Origin: Polyangiaceae bacterium
GTDB taxonomy: Bacteria > Myxococcota_A > Polyangia > Polyangiales > Polyangiaceae
Reading direction: 5' to 3'
Assembly: GCA_025937785.1 (NCBI GenBank)
Contig: JAICQQ010000002.1
Location: 1-64,000 of the forward strand
DNA length: 64,000 bases
Below the pieces are notes generated by a model. That model searched no databases. It saw only the letters and a list, made by a program, of their open reading frames with translations, and was not told where the DNA came from. Numbering within the stretch: position 1 is the first letter of the stretch; each line of letters opens with the position of its first letter. Positions 20,583 to 29,189 of the stretch are shown here, piece after piece. The position numbers and the translations under genes were made by a program.

Positions 20583-21623
20583 ATGCGCAGAGCTTCCTGG
20601 CTCACGGTGCTCGCCTGCGTGTCGGCGCTGGCGGGACCCGCGCACGCCCAGGACGAGCCCGTGCTCGCCGAGCTCGAGTGGCGTGGCGGGCCGAGCGGCG
20701 GCAACTGCATCGAAGCCAGCGCGATCCGCGCGGCCGTCGAGGCCAGACTCGGACGCACACTGTTCGCCCCGAAAGGCCAAGCAGACGTGCGCGTGACTGG
20801 ATCCATCACCGGCGCCGACGGCAAGTGGCTAGTGCGCATCATCCTGACGTCGGCTCAGGGTGAACCCATGGGCGAGCGCGAGCTCGAGAGCGAGAACCAA
20901 GACTGCTCGGCGCTGGACGATTCGCTCGCGCTGGTCCTCGCGGTAATGCTCGACATTCCCAAGACCCGCGTCCCGGCACCGGCGCCTGCGCCCAGCGCGA
21001 CGCAGCCGGCAGCGTCGCCCGCGGTTTCGACGACGCCCTCGCCGCCAACGCGGTCGTCGAAGCTGCATGTGCCCAAGGACACGCCGCCGCGCCGCCCGCG
21101 CTGGCGTTTCGAGGTGGGGCTCGGCGCGCTAGGTGTTCATGGTTTGCTCCCCGAAGTCACCTTTGGGGTTCGCGGGCACGTCGCCGTCAAGCCGCCGGAG
21201 TTCTGGAAGGTGGGCATCGACGTGGGTAGCTACGCGAGCGTGGATCAGACCATCGGTGGCGACGCAGCAGGCGCGAGCTTCTCACCGAAAGAGCTCGGAG
21301 TGTTCCTGTGCCCGCTCTACCTGCCAGTGTCGGCGATCGCCCTCGAGGGCTGCTTCGTGCAGCACGTGGGCACCCTGCACGTGGAAGGCTTCGGTTTCGA
21401 CTCGAACGAGCAGCAAGAGCGCCCCTACGTGAATCTCGGGGTGGCGCTCGCCGCCAGTTTGCGGATCGCCGGGCCGTTGTCCGTTCGAATGGGTATCGAC
21501 GCTCAGGTGCCCCTGCTGCGTGAAACCTTCCGCTACGGCAGCCAAGATGGTGAAGAACCGAGTCTTTTCCGAATGACGCCCTTGCTGCTTGCGGGACAAA
21601 TAGGCGTGGCCGCCCACTTCTAG
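20583..21623 (+). CDS. exported barrel-like envelope protein, unknown function
   Basis: A 346-residue protein with a signal peptide (LTVLACVSALAGPAHA). An N-terminal domain of about 110 residues, with CIEASAIRAAVEARLGR and an RVTGSI strand, is joined by a Pro/Ser/Ala linker (about 128-160) to a C-terminal region of alternating strands (FEVGLGALGVHGLLPEVTFGV, and a terminal GQIGVAAHF) that suggests an outer-membrane barrel. The N-terminal domain with the linker is common in myxobacterial proteins next to TPR/PEGA genes, but I cannot name a family. ATG 20583 precedes the signal peptide directly. It ends 16 bp before the ECF sigma gene, so both may share a transcript. Confidence 0.72.
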   Translation: MRRASWLTVLACVSALAGPAHAQDEPVLAELEWRGGPSGGNCIEASAIRAAVEARLGRTLFAPKGQADVRVTGSITGADGKWLVRIILTSAQGEPMGERELESENQDCSALDDSLALVLAVMLDIPKTRVPAPAPAPSATQPAASPAVSTTPSPPTRSSKLHVPKDTPPRRPRWRFEVGLGALGVHGLLPEVTFGVRGHVAVKPPEFWKVGIDVGSYASVDQTIGGDAAGASFSPKELGVFLCPLYLPVSAIALEGCFVQHVGTLHVEGFGFDSNEQQERPYVNLGVALAASLRIAGPLSVRMGIDAQVPLLRETFRYGSQDGEEPSLFRMTPLLLAGQIGVAAHF

Positions 21624-21639
21624 TAATAAGTCCTTCTCC

Positions 21640-22188
21640 GTGACCCACTCATCGAATAAGGCCCCAGACCCGGGGCCGGAAGTTCCGTCTCTACGGGCGA
21701 TTTTCGATGAATATTCGGCATTTGTTTGGAGAACCCTCCGACACCTCGGTGTCCCAGAGCGAGACATCGAGGATGTCTGCCAGGAGGTGTTCGTCGTCGT
21801 CCACCGGAAGCTGGAAAGTTTCGAAGGTCGCTCGACGCTCCGAACCTGGGTCTACGGCATCTGCCTACGGACGGCGTCCGACTATCGGCGTCGCGCCCAC
21901 GTGCGCCGGGAACAGACCGTCGATGAAGTGCCCACGACCAGCTTCGAAGCCGATCAAGAGCAGGCCATCGAGCGTTCGCGTCATCGCCGGCGCTTGCTCG
22001 AGCTCCTCGATGCGCTCGACGAAGAGAAGCGGCAAGTCTTCGTGCTCTACGAAATCGAGGAGCTCGAGATGAAAGAGATCGCCGACGCGATGGGCACTCC
22101 GCTGCAGACCGCCTATTCACGGCTCAGAGCCGCGCGCCAGATCTTGGCACGCGCGCTCGGCGACGCCGCTGCTCAGGAGAGCGAATAA
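21640..22188 (+). CDS. ECF-type RNA polymerase sigma factor
   Basis: A 182-residue sigma-70-family factor. Region 2 spans about 20-85 (FDEYSAFVWRTLRHLGV, then DIEDVCQEVFVVVHRKL and LRTWVYGICLR). Region 4 spans about 120-172 (LDEEKRQVFVLYEIEEL, MKEIADAM, TAYSRLRAAR), the helix-turn-helix that reads the -35 element. It starts at GTG. Its stop overlaps the next ATG (TAATG), the usual layout for a sigma and its regulator. It sits amid surface-protein genes, so their promoters are candidate targets, though no ECF promoter could be assigned by eye. Confidence 0.92.
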   Translation: MTHSSNKAPDPGPEVPSLRAIFDEYSAFVWRTLRHLGVPERDIEDVCQEVFVVVHRKLESFEGRSTLRTWVYGICLRTASDYRRRAHVRREQTVDEVPTTSFEADQEQAIERSRHRRRLLELLDALDEEKRQVFVLYEIEELEMKEIADAMGTPLQTAYSRLRAARQILARALGDAAAQESE

Positions 22189-22931
22189 TGGCCCGTGACC
22201 TCGATCGCTGGAGCGCGGACCCGGGCGCGCCCGGAGAGCTGCAGGAGCTCTTGCGTTCCGCCCGCACGGACGTGCCCAGCGCACGCGACTTGAGCGGGCT
22301 CGAAGCCAAGCTCGGCTCACTGCTCGATGCGCCACCAGCGCCCGCAGCGCACCCAGAAGCTGCGCCGCAGCCCACGACGGCTACTGGCTCGGGCGTGCCC
22401 GGCCTCACGAAGCTCGCGGTGCTGGTTGCCGTGGGCGGGCTCATCGGCGGCGGCGTGTACCTGAGCACGCGCAGTGCGAGCGAACCCCGGTCTGCGCCGG
22501 TGCCCAGTGAAACCATCCCCGCGCGCGACGTCGAGCCCGCACCCAAGCCCGAGTCGCCTCGGGCCGAGCCAGAAGCCACCGAAGCGGTGCCGTCCGCGAG
22601 CATCGATGCAGCCGCCGAAGTTGCGCACGAGGCGCCGAAGCAGCGCGCTCAAGCTGCCGCCAAACCGAGCGAGGCGGCGCTGTTGAACCAAGCGCAGCAC
22701 GCGTTGAAGAGTGACCCGCGCCGCGCGCTAGAGCTCACCCGGCGTCACAAGCAGCTCTACCCGCAGGGGAGCTTGTCGCAGGAACGCGAGGTCATCGCGA
22801 TCGAAGCGCTCGCGCGCCTGAACAAGACGAGCAGCGCGCACGAGCGCGCCGAAGCGTTCAGCGAAAAGTACCCGGAGTCGGCCCACCAGAAGAAGGTCGA
22901 CACGACGCTCAAAGAGCCCGCCAAGCGCTGA
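22188..22931 (+). CDS. single-pass membrane protein, probable sigma-factor partner
   Basis: A 247-residue protein with a short cytoplasmic N-terminus (about 1-70), one membrane segment (72-92), a Pro/Glu/Ala-rich stretch and a helical C-terminus (about 160-247, NQAQHALKSDPRRALELTRRH) reminiscent of TPR or tol-pal-like repeats. There is no zinc anti-sigma H-x3-C-x2-C motif in the N-terminal part. The anti-sigma role is inferred only from the TAATG overlap with the ECF gene and the single membrane span. The extracytoplasmic helical domain could sense envelope state. Confidence 0.72.
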   Translation: MARDLDRWSADPGAPGELQELLRSARTDVPSARDLSGLEAKLGSLLDAPPAPAAHPEAAPQPTTATGSGVPGLTKLAVLVAVGGLIGGGVYLSTRSASEPRSAPVPSETIPARDVEPAPKPESPRAEPEATEAVPSASIDAAAEVAHEAPKQRAQAAAKPSEAALLNQAQHALKSDPRRALELTRRHKQLYPQGSLSQEREVIAIEALARLNKTSSAHERAEAFSEKYPESAHQKKVDTTLKEPAKR

Positions 22932-23298
22932 GCCGCCGGGGCGAAGCCACGACGCGTTCCGGGCGAGCGGCCGAACGAACTCGGCCCCGCAAATCGCGCC
23001 GCGCGTCGCGCTCGATCTCGACCCCTGGCGCAATGCGCCGTGCTTCGACCCTCGAGTCGGTCGTGAGCGAGTTGTATGCTGCACATCCGCACTCAGGCAC
23101 CCACACATTTTGCGAGCGACGATCCGCCGCACGCGCCGCGCAAACCCCCTGAAATGCAGCGTGTCCGGCGAAAAACGTTAAGCCCCGCGCGGGGCCGTCC
23201 GTAGGCCAGACGGGAGCGGGATCATAGCCAGCACTCGTGCAGCCCACTGATCAGCGACTTCGAGACAGGCAAGTCTCGACGCAGCCACGGGAACCCTC
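22932..23298. other. 367-bp intergenic region with two inverted repeats
   Basis: No gene is visible between the sigma partner and the knottin-like lipoprotein. A perfect 14-bp palindrome, GCCCCGCGCGGGGC, lies at 23182-23195, without a T run. A second inverted repeat at 23260-23279 is listed separately. The region probably holds the promoter of the downstream lipoprotein. Confidence 0.5.
23260..23279. promoter_or_regulatory. 7-bp perfect inverted repeat upstream of a Cys-rich lipoprotein gene
   Basis: TCGAGAC, 6-nt spacer, GTCTCGA, ending 19 bp before the ATG of the next gene. The position suits an operator or a 5'-leader hairpin. The binding factor is unknown and I do not match it to a known consensus. 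Confidence 0.45.
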
Positions 23299-25047
23299 AT
23301 GCGCATCACTACTACTTCTCTAGTCATCGGCACTCTTTTCACGGGCCTGGCACTCATGCAGGCCTGCGGGGGCTCGGGGGGAGGTGGTGACTCTGCCAAC
23401 GACGGAAGCGGCGGGACGGCGAGCGGTGGTAACAGCGCGGGCGGCAGCAGCGCGGGTGGAAGCGCTGCCGGCAACACCGACAGCGGTGGTACGAGTGCGG
23501 GTGGCAGCTCCGGCGGCGCCACGTCCAACTCGACCGGCACGGGATCGGGTGCCAACGGAGCGGGCGCGTCGGGTGGCGTCGCGGGCAACGGGGGAGCGAC
23601 CAGCGGCACCGGCGGTAACGGCGGCTCAGCGGGCGGCGCGGGGGACGGCCCCATCGGTCCCGTGTGCGGCAGCTACGGCGACGAATGTGAGGTGGCGGGC
23701 GATTGCTGCTCCGCCGTCTGCGACCCCAACAACACCTGCGGTCGCAACGTGATCGAGTGCAACGAAGAGGGCGCCGACTGCACTGCGAACACCGATTGCT
23801 GTTCGTTCAACTGCGACGACGGTACCTGTAGCGATGCAGCCTGCCTCGACGATGGCGAAGAATGCACCGAAGATGGCGCTACTTGCTGCAGCGGGATCTG
23901 TGACGGGGGCGTCTGCGGCGACATCAACGGTCCGTACACCACGTGCAAGTCATCAGGCAACTCGTGCGAGAACGACTCGGACTGCTGCTCGGCGCTGTGC
24001 GAGGACGGAGCGTGCTCGCAGAAGGTATCGTACTGCGTTCAGCTGAACGATATCTGCACCGCCAACGCGGATTGCTGCAGCGGTAACTGTGTGATGGGTG
24101 ACGGCGCCAGCGCTGGCTACTGCGGTACTCTCGAGATTGGGCCCGAGCGCTGCAAAGACGGCCAGGCAGGCATGGTGTGCGGCACCGACTGCGCACAGTG
24201 CTGCAGCCGCGCTTGCGGCCCCGGCCCGGCGGGTGTGTTCATCTGCCAGCCGCCCAGCGGCTGCCGCCCGGCGGGTGAACTCTGCGTGCGCGACACCGAC
24301 TGCTGCGGCGGCGACCCGGCCTCGGGTCTGCCGGGCGCGGCCGAGTCCGATGCCTTCTGTGAACGTGAGAGCGCCGAGGACGTCTTCGGCCGCTGCAAGT
24401 CGCAGCGCTGCACGCCTCAGGGCGACGTGTGTCAGCTGAGCGAAGGGCTCTGCAGTGAATCGAGCCAGTTGCCGTCGAACTGCTGCCCGACGAACTCGAA
24501 CCCGTCGAATCCGAACTGGAAGAAGGGCGAGTGCGAGTACGACCCGCTCGGCATCCCGCGTTGCAACGGCTTCGACGACGACTACTGCGTGCCCGAAGGC
24601 GGCTCTTGTTCGCAGACCGGCGATTGTTGCGACGGCCGCCCCTGCGTCCCCGATCCCGAAGACAACAACCGGCTGAAGTGCGGCACCAAGAGCTGCAACG
24701 AAGACGGGGACACCTGCACCACCAACGCGGACTGCTGCATCGGGAACATCTGCTACATCGCGGCCGGCGAGATCCACGGTTCGTGCACGCCGCCCTCGAC
24801 GGGCACGGGCGGAACCGGCGGCACCGACGGCACGGGCGGCTCCGGCGGCAGCGGCACGGGTGGCGCCAGCACGACCGACAGCGGCGGCGCCAGCTCGACC
24901 GACAGCGCTGCAGGCGGCACCGGCAGCGGTGGCACCGGCAGCACACCGTGCTCGGCGTACTCGCAGACTTGCAGTGAAACCGGCGACTGCTGTGACGCAG
25001 ATCTGGGCGTCGAGTGCTTGGACGGTCGCTGCTTGATCCGACTCTAA
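23299..25047 (+). CDS. knottin-like Cys-rich repeat lipoprotein
   Basis: A 582-residue protein. Its signal ends in lipobox MQAC (Cys23). A long Gly/Ser/Thr/Ala stalk (about 24-115) follows, then about eleven Cys modules with a core C-x4-5-C-x5-6-CC-x3-C (for example GDECEVAGDCC, GADCTANTDCC, GEECTEDGATCC). A second Gly/Ser/Thr stalk (about 500-550) separates the last module. CC pairs in this spacing resemble knottin or Dickkopf-type folds. No enzyme motif. Expected at the outer surface with many disulphides. The vWA lipoprotein gene starts 24 bp downstream, and the two may be co-transcribed and may interact. Confidence 0.85.
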   Translation: MRITTTSLVIGTLFTGLALMQACGGSGGGGDSANDGSGGTASGGNSAGGSSAGGSAAGNTDSGGTSAGGSSGGATSNSTGTGSGANGAGASGGVAGNGGATSGTGGNGGSAGGAGDGPIGPVCGSYGDECEVAGDCCSAVCDPNNTCGRNVIECNEEGADCTANTDCCSFNCDDGTCSDAACLDDGEECTEDGATCCSGICDGGVCGDINGPYTTCKSSGNSCENDSDCCSALCEDGACSQKVSYCVQLNDICTANADCCSGNCVMGDGASAGYCGTLEIGPERCKDGQAGMVCGTDCAQCCSRACGPGPAGVFICQPPSGCRPAGELCVRDTDCCGGDPASGLPGAAESDAFCERESAEDVFGRCKSQRCTPQGDVCQLSEGLCSESSQLPSNCCPTNSNPSNPNWKKGECEYDPLGIPRCNGFDDDYCVPEGGSCSQTGDCCDGRPCVPDPEDNNRLKCGTKSCNEDGDTCTTNADCCIGNICYIAAGEIHGSCTPPSTGTGGTGGTDGTGGSGGSGTGGASTTDSGGASSTDSAAGGTGSGGTGSTPCSAYSQTCSETGDCCDADLGVECLDGRCLIRL

Positions 25048-25071
25048 CTCTTCCGTAGCCAGCGAAACACC

Positions 25072-26340
25072 ATGCGAAAGCTCACTCGGTTCACCATCAA
25101 CGCCTCGCCAGCGCTCGTGCTTGCAGGTATCCTCGCCGGCTCGTTCCCGGCGTGCGACAGCGGGAAAGACAGCGATGGCTCCACGTTGCCCGACACCACG
25201 GGCAGCGGCGGCGCCAGCGCCGTCGTCACCGCCAACAACAACAACAACATGAACAACGCCAGCAACACTGGCCTGTTCACCACGGGCTCCGGTGGTGAGA
25301 CCTCGAGCTCGAGTACGGGCGAAGGTGGCGCCGGGGCGGGCGAGTGCGGCGGCCAGCTCGTCGACGCGGAGCCGGTGCAGGTAAACCTGCTCTTGGTCAT
25401 CGATCGCTCGGGCAGCATGAACGACACCGCTGAGGGCTTCGAAGACGACAAGTGGACGGCGCTGGTCGACTCGATGAACAGCGCTCTCGACGGCATCAGC
25501 GGTAAGATGTCCGTCGGTGTGCAGTTCTTCCCGGATGCCAGCGTCGACGCTGACGGTTGCGGCGTACCGACGGGCAGCGAGGTAGCCGTACCCATCGGGG
25601 CGGGCGCTGACGCCGTCGACGACGTCAAGCAGGCGCTCAGCGCCTCGGAAAACGCGCCCGCTGGGAATACGCCGGCAGCCGCGGCGCTCGCGCTCGCGCA
25701 CGACTACTTCACGGCTGGGCCAGGCGCCGAGCTCGAAGGCGAGAACTACGTGCTGCTCGCCATCGACGGTGGGCCCAACTGCAACGACGCCATCACCTGC
25801 GAAGCCGCTGCCTGCACGGTGAACATCGATAGACCGGAGCTGCCTTGCGAAAACTGCTGCGCCGAAGCACCCGAACAGTGCCTCGATGACGACGGTACGG
25901 TCGCGCAAGTCGAAGCGCTGGCAGAGGCGGGCATCACGACGTTCGTCGTAGGCATCCCCGGCAGCGACCAGCCCGCCTATCAAGCCGTGCTCGATGTGCT
26001 GGCCGAACGCGGCGGCGCCCCCGCGGCGCAAGAGTCGCCGAAGTACTATCAGGTGACCGACGCCGATGAGCTCAGCGAAACGCTGGTCGCGCTCACGTCG
26101 GAGCTCGTAACCTCATGCGAACTCGCGCTGCACGAGGTGCCCCCGGACCTCGACGAAGTGAACGTGTTCGTGAACGACGAGGTGGTGCCCAAGCTCGGCG
26201 ATGACGGCTGGGAGTACGACCACGCGACCTCACCCCCGACCATCGTGATCAAGGGCGAGACCTGCGCGACCATCGAAACCGAAGGCGTACAGAGCGTCCT
26301 CGTCGAGTTCGGCTGCCCCACCATCGAAATCCCGAAATAG
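25072..26340 (+). CDS. von Willebrand factor A-domain lipoprotein
   Basis: A 422-residue protein with a signal and lipobox-like FPAC (Cys near 28) followed by Asp. A low-complexity stalk (a run of Asn, then Gly/Ser/Thr, about 40-95) leads to a vWA domain (about 105-350). The metal-site motif DRSGSM is present, with a Thr in GNTPAAA and a later Asp in LLAIDGG, so the MIDAS site looks complete. A disulphide-rich insert (ENCCAEAPEQC) lies within the domain. vWA domains bind protein partners through a divalent metal. The C-terminus has a small Cys-flanked domain ending EFGCPTIEIPK. A second vWA lipoprotein lies at 42403-43623. Confidence 0.88.
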   Translation: MRKLTRFTINASPALVLAGILAGSFPACDSGKDSDGSTLPDTTGSGGASAVVTANNNNNMNNASNTGLFTTGSGGETSSSSTGEGGAGAGECGGQLVDAEPVQVNLLLVIDRSGSMNDTAEGFEDDKWTALVDSMNSALDGISGKMSVGVQFFPDASVDADGCGVPTGSEVAVPIGAGADAVDDVKQALSASENAPAGNTPAAAALALAHDYFTAGPGAELEGENYVLLAIDGGPNCNDAITCEAAACTVNIDRPELPCENCCAEAPEQCLDDDGTVAQVEALAEAGITTFVVGIPGSDQPAYQAVLDVLAERGGAPAAQESPKYYQVTDADELSETLVALTSELVTSCELALHEVPPDLDEVNVFVNDEVVPKLGDDGWEYDHATSPPTIVIKGETCATIETEGVQSVLVEFGCPTIEIPK

Positions 26341-26501
26341 GGCTCTCAGACGCCGGGGCTCTCGCAAAGCGAGGTAGCGCTTGCAAGAACGTCGATGCAG
26401 CCCGGAAGTCACCCAGGATTTCGAGCAAATAGGCTGGCTCGAGGGGGTGGACCTCGGCGCGACGCGGGGACGTGCTAAACCGCCGCGAACCCCACGCCGC
26501 C

Positions 26502-29066
26502 ATGGTCCGCACCGCCACCCCTTCGTCCCGCGTCGCTCGCCCAGAGATCCTCGCCCCCGCCGGGACGGACGAGGCCTTCGCGGCGGCGCTCGCGAGCGGG
26601 GCGGATGCCGTCTACCTCGGACTTTCCGAAGGATTCAACGCCCGAGCCCGATCCACGGCTTTCACACTGGAAGGCTTACCCGAGCTCGTACGCCGGTGTC
26701 ACGCGGCAGGCGCCAGGCTCTATCTGACGCTGAACACGCTCGTGTTCGAGAACGAGCTGGCGAGTCTCGAGGAGCTGCTGCGGGGTGTGCTCGCCAGTGG
26801 GGTCGACGCACTGATCATGCAGGACCCGGCCACCGCATTTCTGGCGCGTCGGCTCTCGCCGGAGATCCGGCTGCACGCCAGTACGCAGATGACCATCTCG
26901 AGCGCCGAGGGCGCGCACTTCGCCGCCACGCTCGGGCTCCAGCGTGTCGTGCTGCCGCGCGAGCTCAGCACGCGCGAGATCGCCGAGTTCGTGCGCGAGA
27001 GCCCGCTCGAGAGCGAGGTCTTCGTGCACGGGGCCCTCTGCATGTCTTGGAGCGGACAGTGTCTGACGAGCGAAGCGTTTTCGGACCGCTCTGCCAATCG
27101 GGGGCAGTGCTCTCAGGCCTGCCGCATGCCCTACGATGCCATCGTCGACGGTAAACGACGCGAGCTGGGCGATCGGCGTTACCTGCTCAGTCCGCAGGAC
27201 CTGGCCGCCCACGACGCCCTGCCCGAACTGCTCGAAGCGGGCGTGCTCAGCCTGAAGATCGAGGGTCGCTACAAAGGTCCGGCCTACGTCAGCGCTGCCG
27301 TCGACTCCTGGCGCAACTGGCGCGACGCCCTGCTGCGCGGCCCGACCGAACAGGATCGCGAACGCTTGCGTAGCGACGTCGAGCGCACCGAACTCGCGTT
27401 CTCACGCGGTCATTCACTCGGCTTTTTGCGCGGCGACAACCACCAGACCCTGGTCGTCGCCACCACCCCCAAACACCGCGGCATCGCCTTGGGTGAAGTC
27501 TGCGCCGTGCGGCCGAGAAGCGCCGTGGTCAAACTGGCGAACCGCGAGCAGCCCTGCGCCCGCTTGCGCCCGGGCGTAGGCGTGAAGTTCGAGCTCGTCG
27601 GGCGCGGCGCCCAGGAGCATGACCCGGAGAATGCTCCTGGAGGTCCTGTATTCGGGGTGCGCTCGCTTCAAGGCGGCCGCGTCGAGTTGACCTTCGGGCA
27701 GCCCGGCCCGGATCTCTCGCGCGTGCGCGCGGGCGACGCCGTGCGCCTGACGGGAGATCCGGAACTCACGCGCGAAGCCGAGCGGCGCGTGGCTCAGCCG
27801 CTGCACGGCCGCGTCCTGCTCTCGCTCCACGTTTCGGGCCGCGCGGGCGAGAAGCTCCGGGTCGAGGCGCATGGCAGGGCCGCCGGCAGAACGCTCCAGG
27901 GGTTCGCGGAGGCGCGCGCCGCGCTCGAACCCGCGCACGCAGGAGGTGGCCTCTCGCGGCTGCTCGTCGAAGAGAAGCTCGGCGCCCTGGGCGGCACGCC
28001 CTTTCAACTGGCAGAGCTCGACCTCACTGGCCTCGATGCCGGTCTGCATCTGCCCGTCTCGGAGCTGAAGCAACTGCGTCGGACGCTGGTAGCGAGCCTC
28101 GAGGCCCAGCTTTCGGTGTCCCGAAGCTCGCTGCCGCCCCCGACCCCAGTCTTGCCCGAGCTGCGGCGAGAGCTCGCCGGCAACTGCACGCCGGCGCTTG
28201 GTCCCCCCGCGCTCATTCCGCTGTGCCGCACCGAAGAGCAACTCGAAGCCGTCATCGCCAGCGGGTTCGGTCCGGGCTCGGAGGTCGAGCTCGACTGGAT
28301 GGAGCTCGTCGGCCTCGGCCGGGCCGTGGCGCGTGCGCGGAGCGCCGGCCTGCGGGTGACGCTCGCCACCGTGCGCGTGCAGAAGCCGGGCGAGGCTGCC
28401 TACGACCGGCGCATCGCGGCGCTCGCTCCCGACGGCGTGCTCGTGCGCCATTGGGGTGCGTTGATGCACTTCGCGCGCGAGCGCACGGGCGCCTGCGGCC
28501 TCAGCCTGCACGGAGACTTCTCGCTCAATGTCACCAACTCGCTCACTGCCCAGCACCTGCTCGGCTTGGGCCTCGAGAGCGTGACTGCCTCGCACGACCT
28601 GAACCAGGTGCAGCTCTTGGAGCTGCTCGCGGCCGTACCGCGCGGACGTGTCGCGCTCACCCTGCACCATCACGTGCCCACGTTCCACAACTCCCACTGT
28701 GTTTATGCCCATCTACTGAGCAGCGGCACGGACTACCGAAACTGCGGGCGCCCCTGCGAAGCGCATCGCATCGCGCTCCGCGACTACGCCGGCCACGACC
28801 ACCCCGTGATCGTCGACGTCGGCTGCCGCAACACCGTCTTCAACGCGTTCGCGCAGAGCGCGGCGCCGCTCGTGCCGCGTTTGCTCGAGCTCGGAGTCCG
28901 GCGGTTTCGTGTCGAGCTCGTCTGGGAACGCGCCAGCGAAGTACAGCGCACTCTGACCGCCTACCGGCAGCTCTTGGCGGGTGAGATCAGCCCCGCCGCC
29001 GCCCTCGAAGCAGCATCCGTGCACGAGCGCTACGGCGTCACCACGCTCCGCATCAATAAGCGCTGA
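26502..29066 (+). CDS. U32-family protein (collagenase-like/RlhA type)
   Basis: An 854-residue member of peptidase family U32. The N-terminal half has EILAPAGTDEAFAAALASGA, AVYLGL and the cysteine signature FVHGALCMSWSGQC followed by NRGQCSQACR, which matches the iron-sulphur or metal-binding cysteines of the group. A middle beta-rich domain follows, then a C-terminal region with NCGRPCEAHR. E. coli RlhA (formerly YdcP), which hydroxylates a 23S rRNA base, has a related N-terminal part; this protein is longer than the usual 650 residues. RNA modification is more likely than proteolysis, but that is inferred. ATG 26502 is chosen over GTG 26472. An intrinsic terminator follows the stop. Confidence 0.87.
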   Translation: MVRTATPSSRVARPEILAPAGTDEAFAAALASGADAVYLGLSEGFNARARSTAFTLEGLPELVRRCHAAGARLYLTLNTLVFENELASLEELLRGVLASGVDALIMQDPATAFLARRLSPEIRLHASTQMTISSAEGAHFAATLGLQRVVLPRELSTREIAEFVRESPLESEVFVHGALCMSWSGQCLTSEAFSDRSANRGQCSQACRMPYDAIVDGKRRELGDRRYLLSPQDLAAHDALPELLEAGVLSLKIEGRYKGPAYVSAAVDSWRNWRDALLRGPTEQDRERLRSDVERTELAFSRGHSLGFLRGDNHQTLVVATTPKHRGIALGEVCAVRPRSAVVKLANREQPCARLRPGVGVKFELVGRGAQEHDPENAPGGPVFGVRSLQGGRVELTFGQPGPDLSRVRAGDAVRLTGDPELTREAERRVAQPLHGRVLLSLHVSGRAGEKLRVEAHGRAAGRTLQGFAEARAALEPAHAGGGLSRLLVEEKLGALGGTPFQLAELDLTGLDAGLHLPVSELKQLRRTLVASLEAQLSVSRSSLPPPTPVLPELRRELAGNCTPALGPPALIPLCRTEEQLEAVIASGFGPGSEVELDWMELVGLGRAVARARSAGLRVTLATVRVQKPGEAAYDRRIAALAPDGVLVRHWGALMHFARERTGACGLSLHGDFSLNVTNSLTAQHLLGLGLESVTASHDLNQVQLLELLAAVPRGRVALTLHHHVPTFHNSHCVYAHLLSSGTDYRNCGRPCEAHRIALRDYAGHDHPVIVDVGCRNTVFNAFAQSAAPLVPRLLELGVRRFRVELVWERASEVQRTLTAYRQLLAGEISPAAALEAASVHERYGVTTLRINKR

Positions 29067-29080
29067 CCTTGCTGGACGAG

Positions 29081-29120
29081 CTGGCCGGCCAGTTCCGCGT
29101 CGAACTCGGCCAGTTTTTTT
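29081..29120 (+). terminator. intrinsic terminator after the U32 gene
   Basis: CTGGCCG pairs with CGGCCAG across an inner AGTTC/GAACT stem with a 6-nt loop, with a 3-nt bulge on the left arm. It is followed directly by seven T. It begins 14 bp after the stop. This is the clearest Rho-independent terminator in the window. Confidence 0.88.
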
Positions 29121-29189
29121 CCCCGTTGGCAGGTGGCTTGCAACGATTGCTCATCGGGCACGGCCTTCCCACGTGCCCGGGCACGCCCT

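Noticed and set aside
23400-23640. Repetitive GC-rich DNA that could be taken for a repeat array or CRISPR
   Set aside because: It encodes the Gly/Ser/Thr stalk of a lipoprotein. Units are irregular with no spacers.
23953-26031. Antisense frame of 692 codons under the Cys-rich and vWA lipoproteins
   Set aside because: Composition is Arg/Ala/Val-rich without any motif, and the plus-strand genes are clearly real.
26341-26501. Minus-strand frame (LEPAYLLEILGDFRAAS) before the U32 gene
   Set aside because: Too short and without a start or ribosome site; most of the frame lies opposite the vWA gene end.
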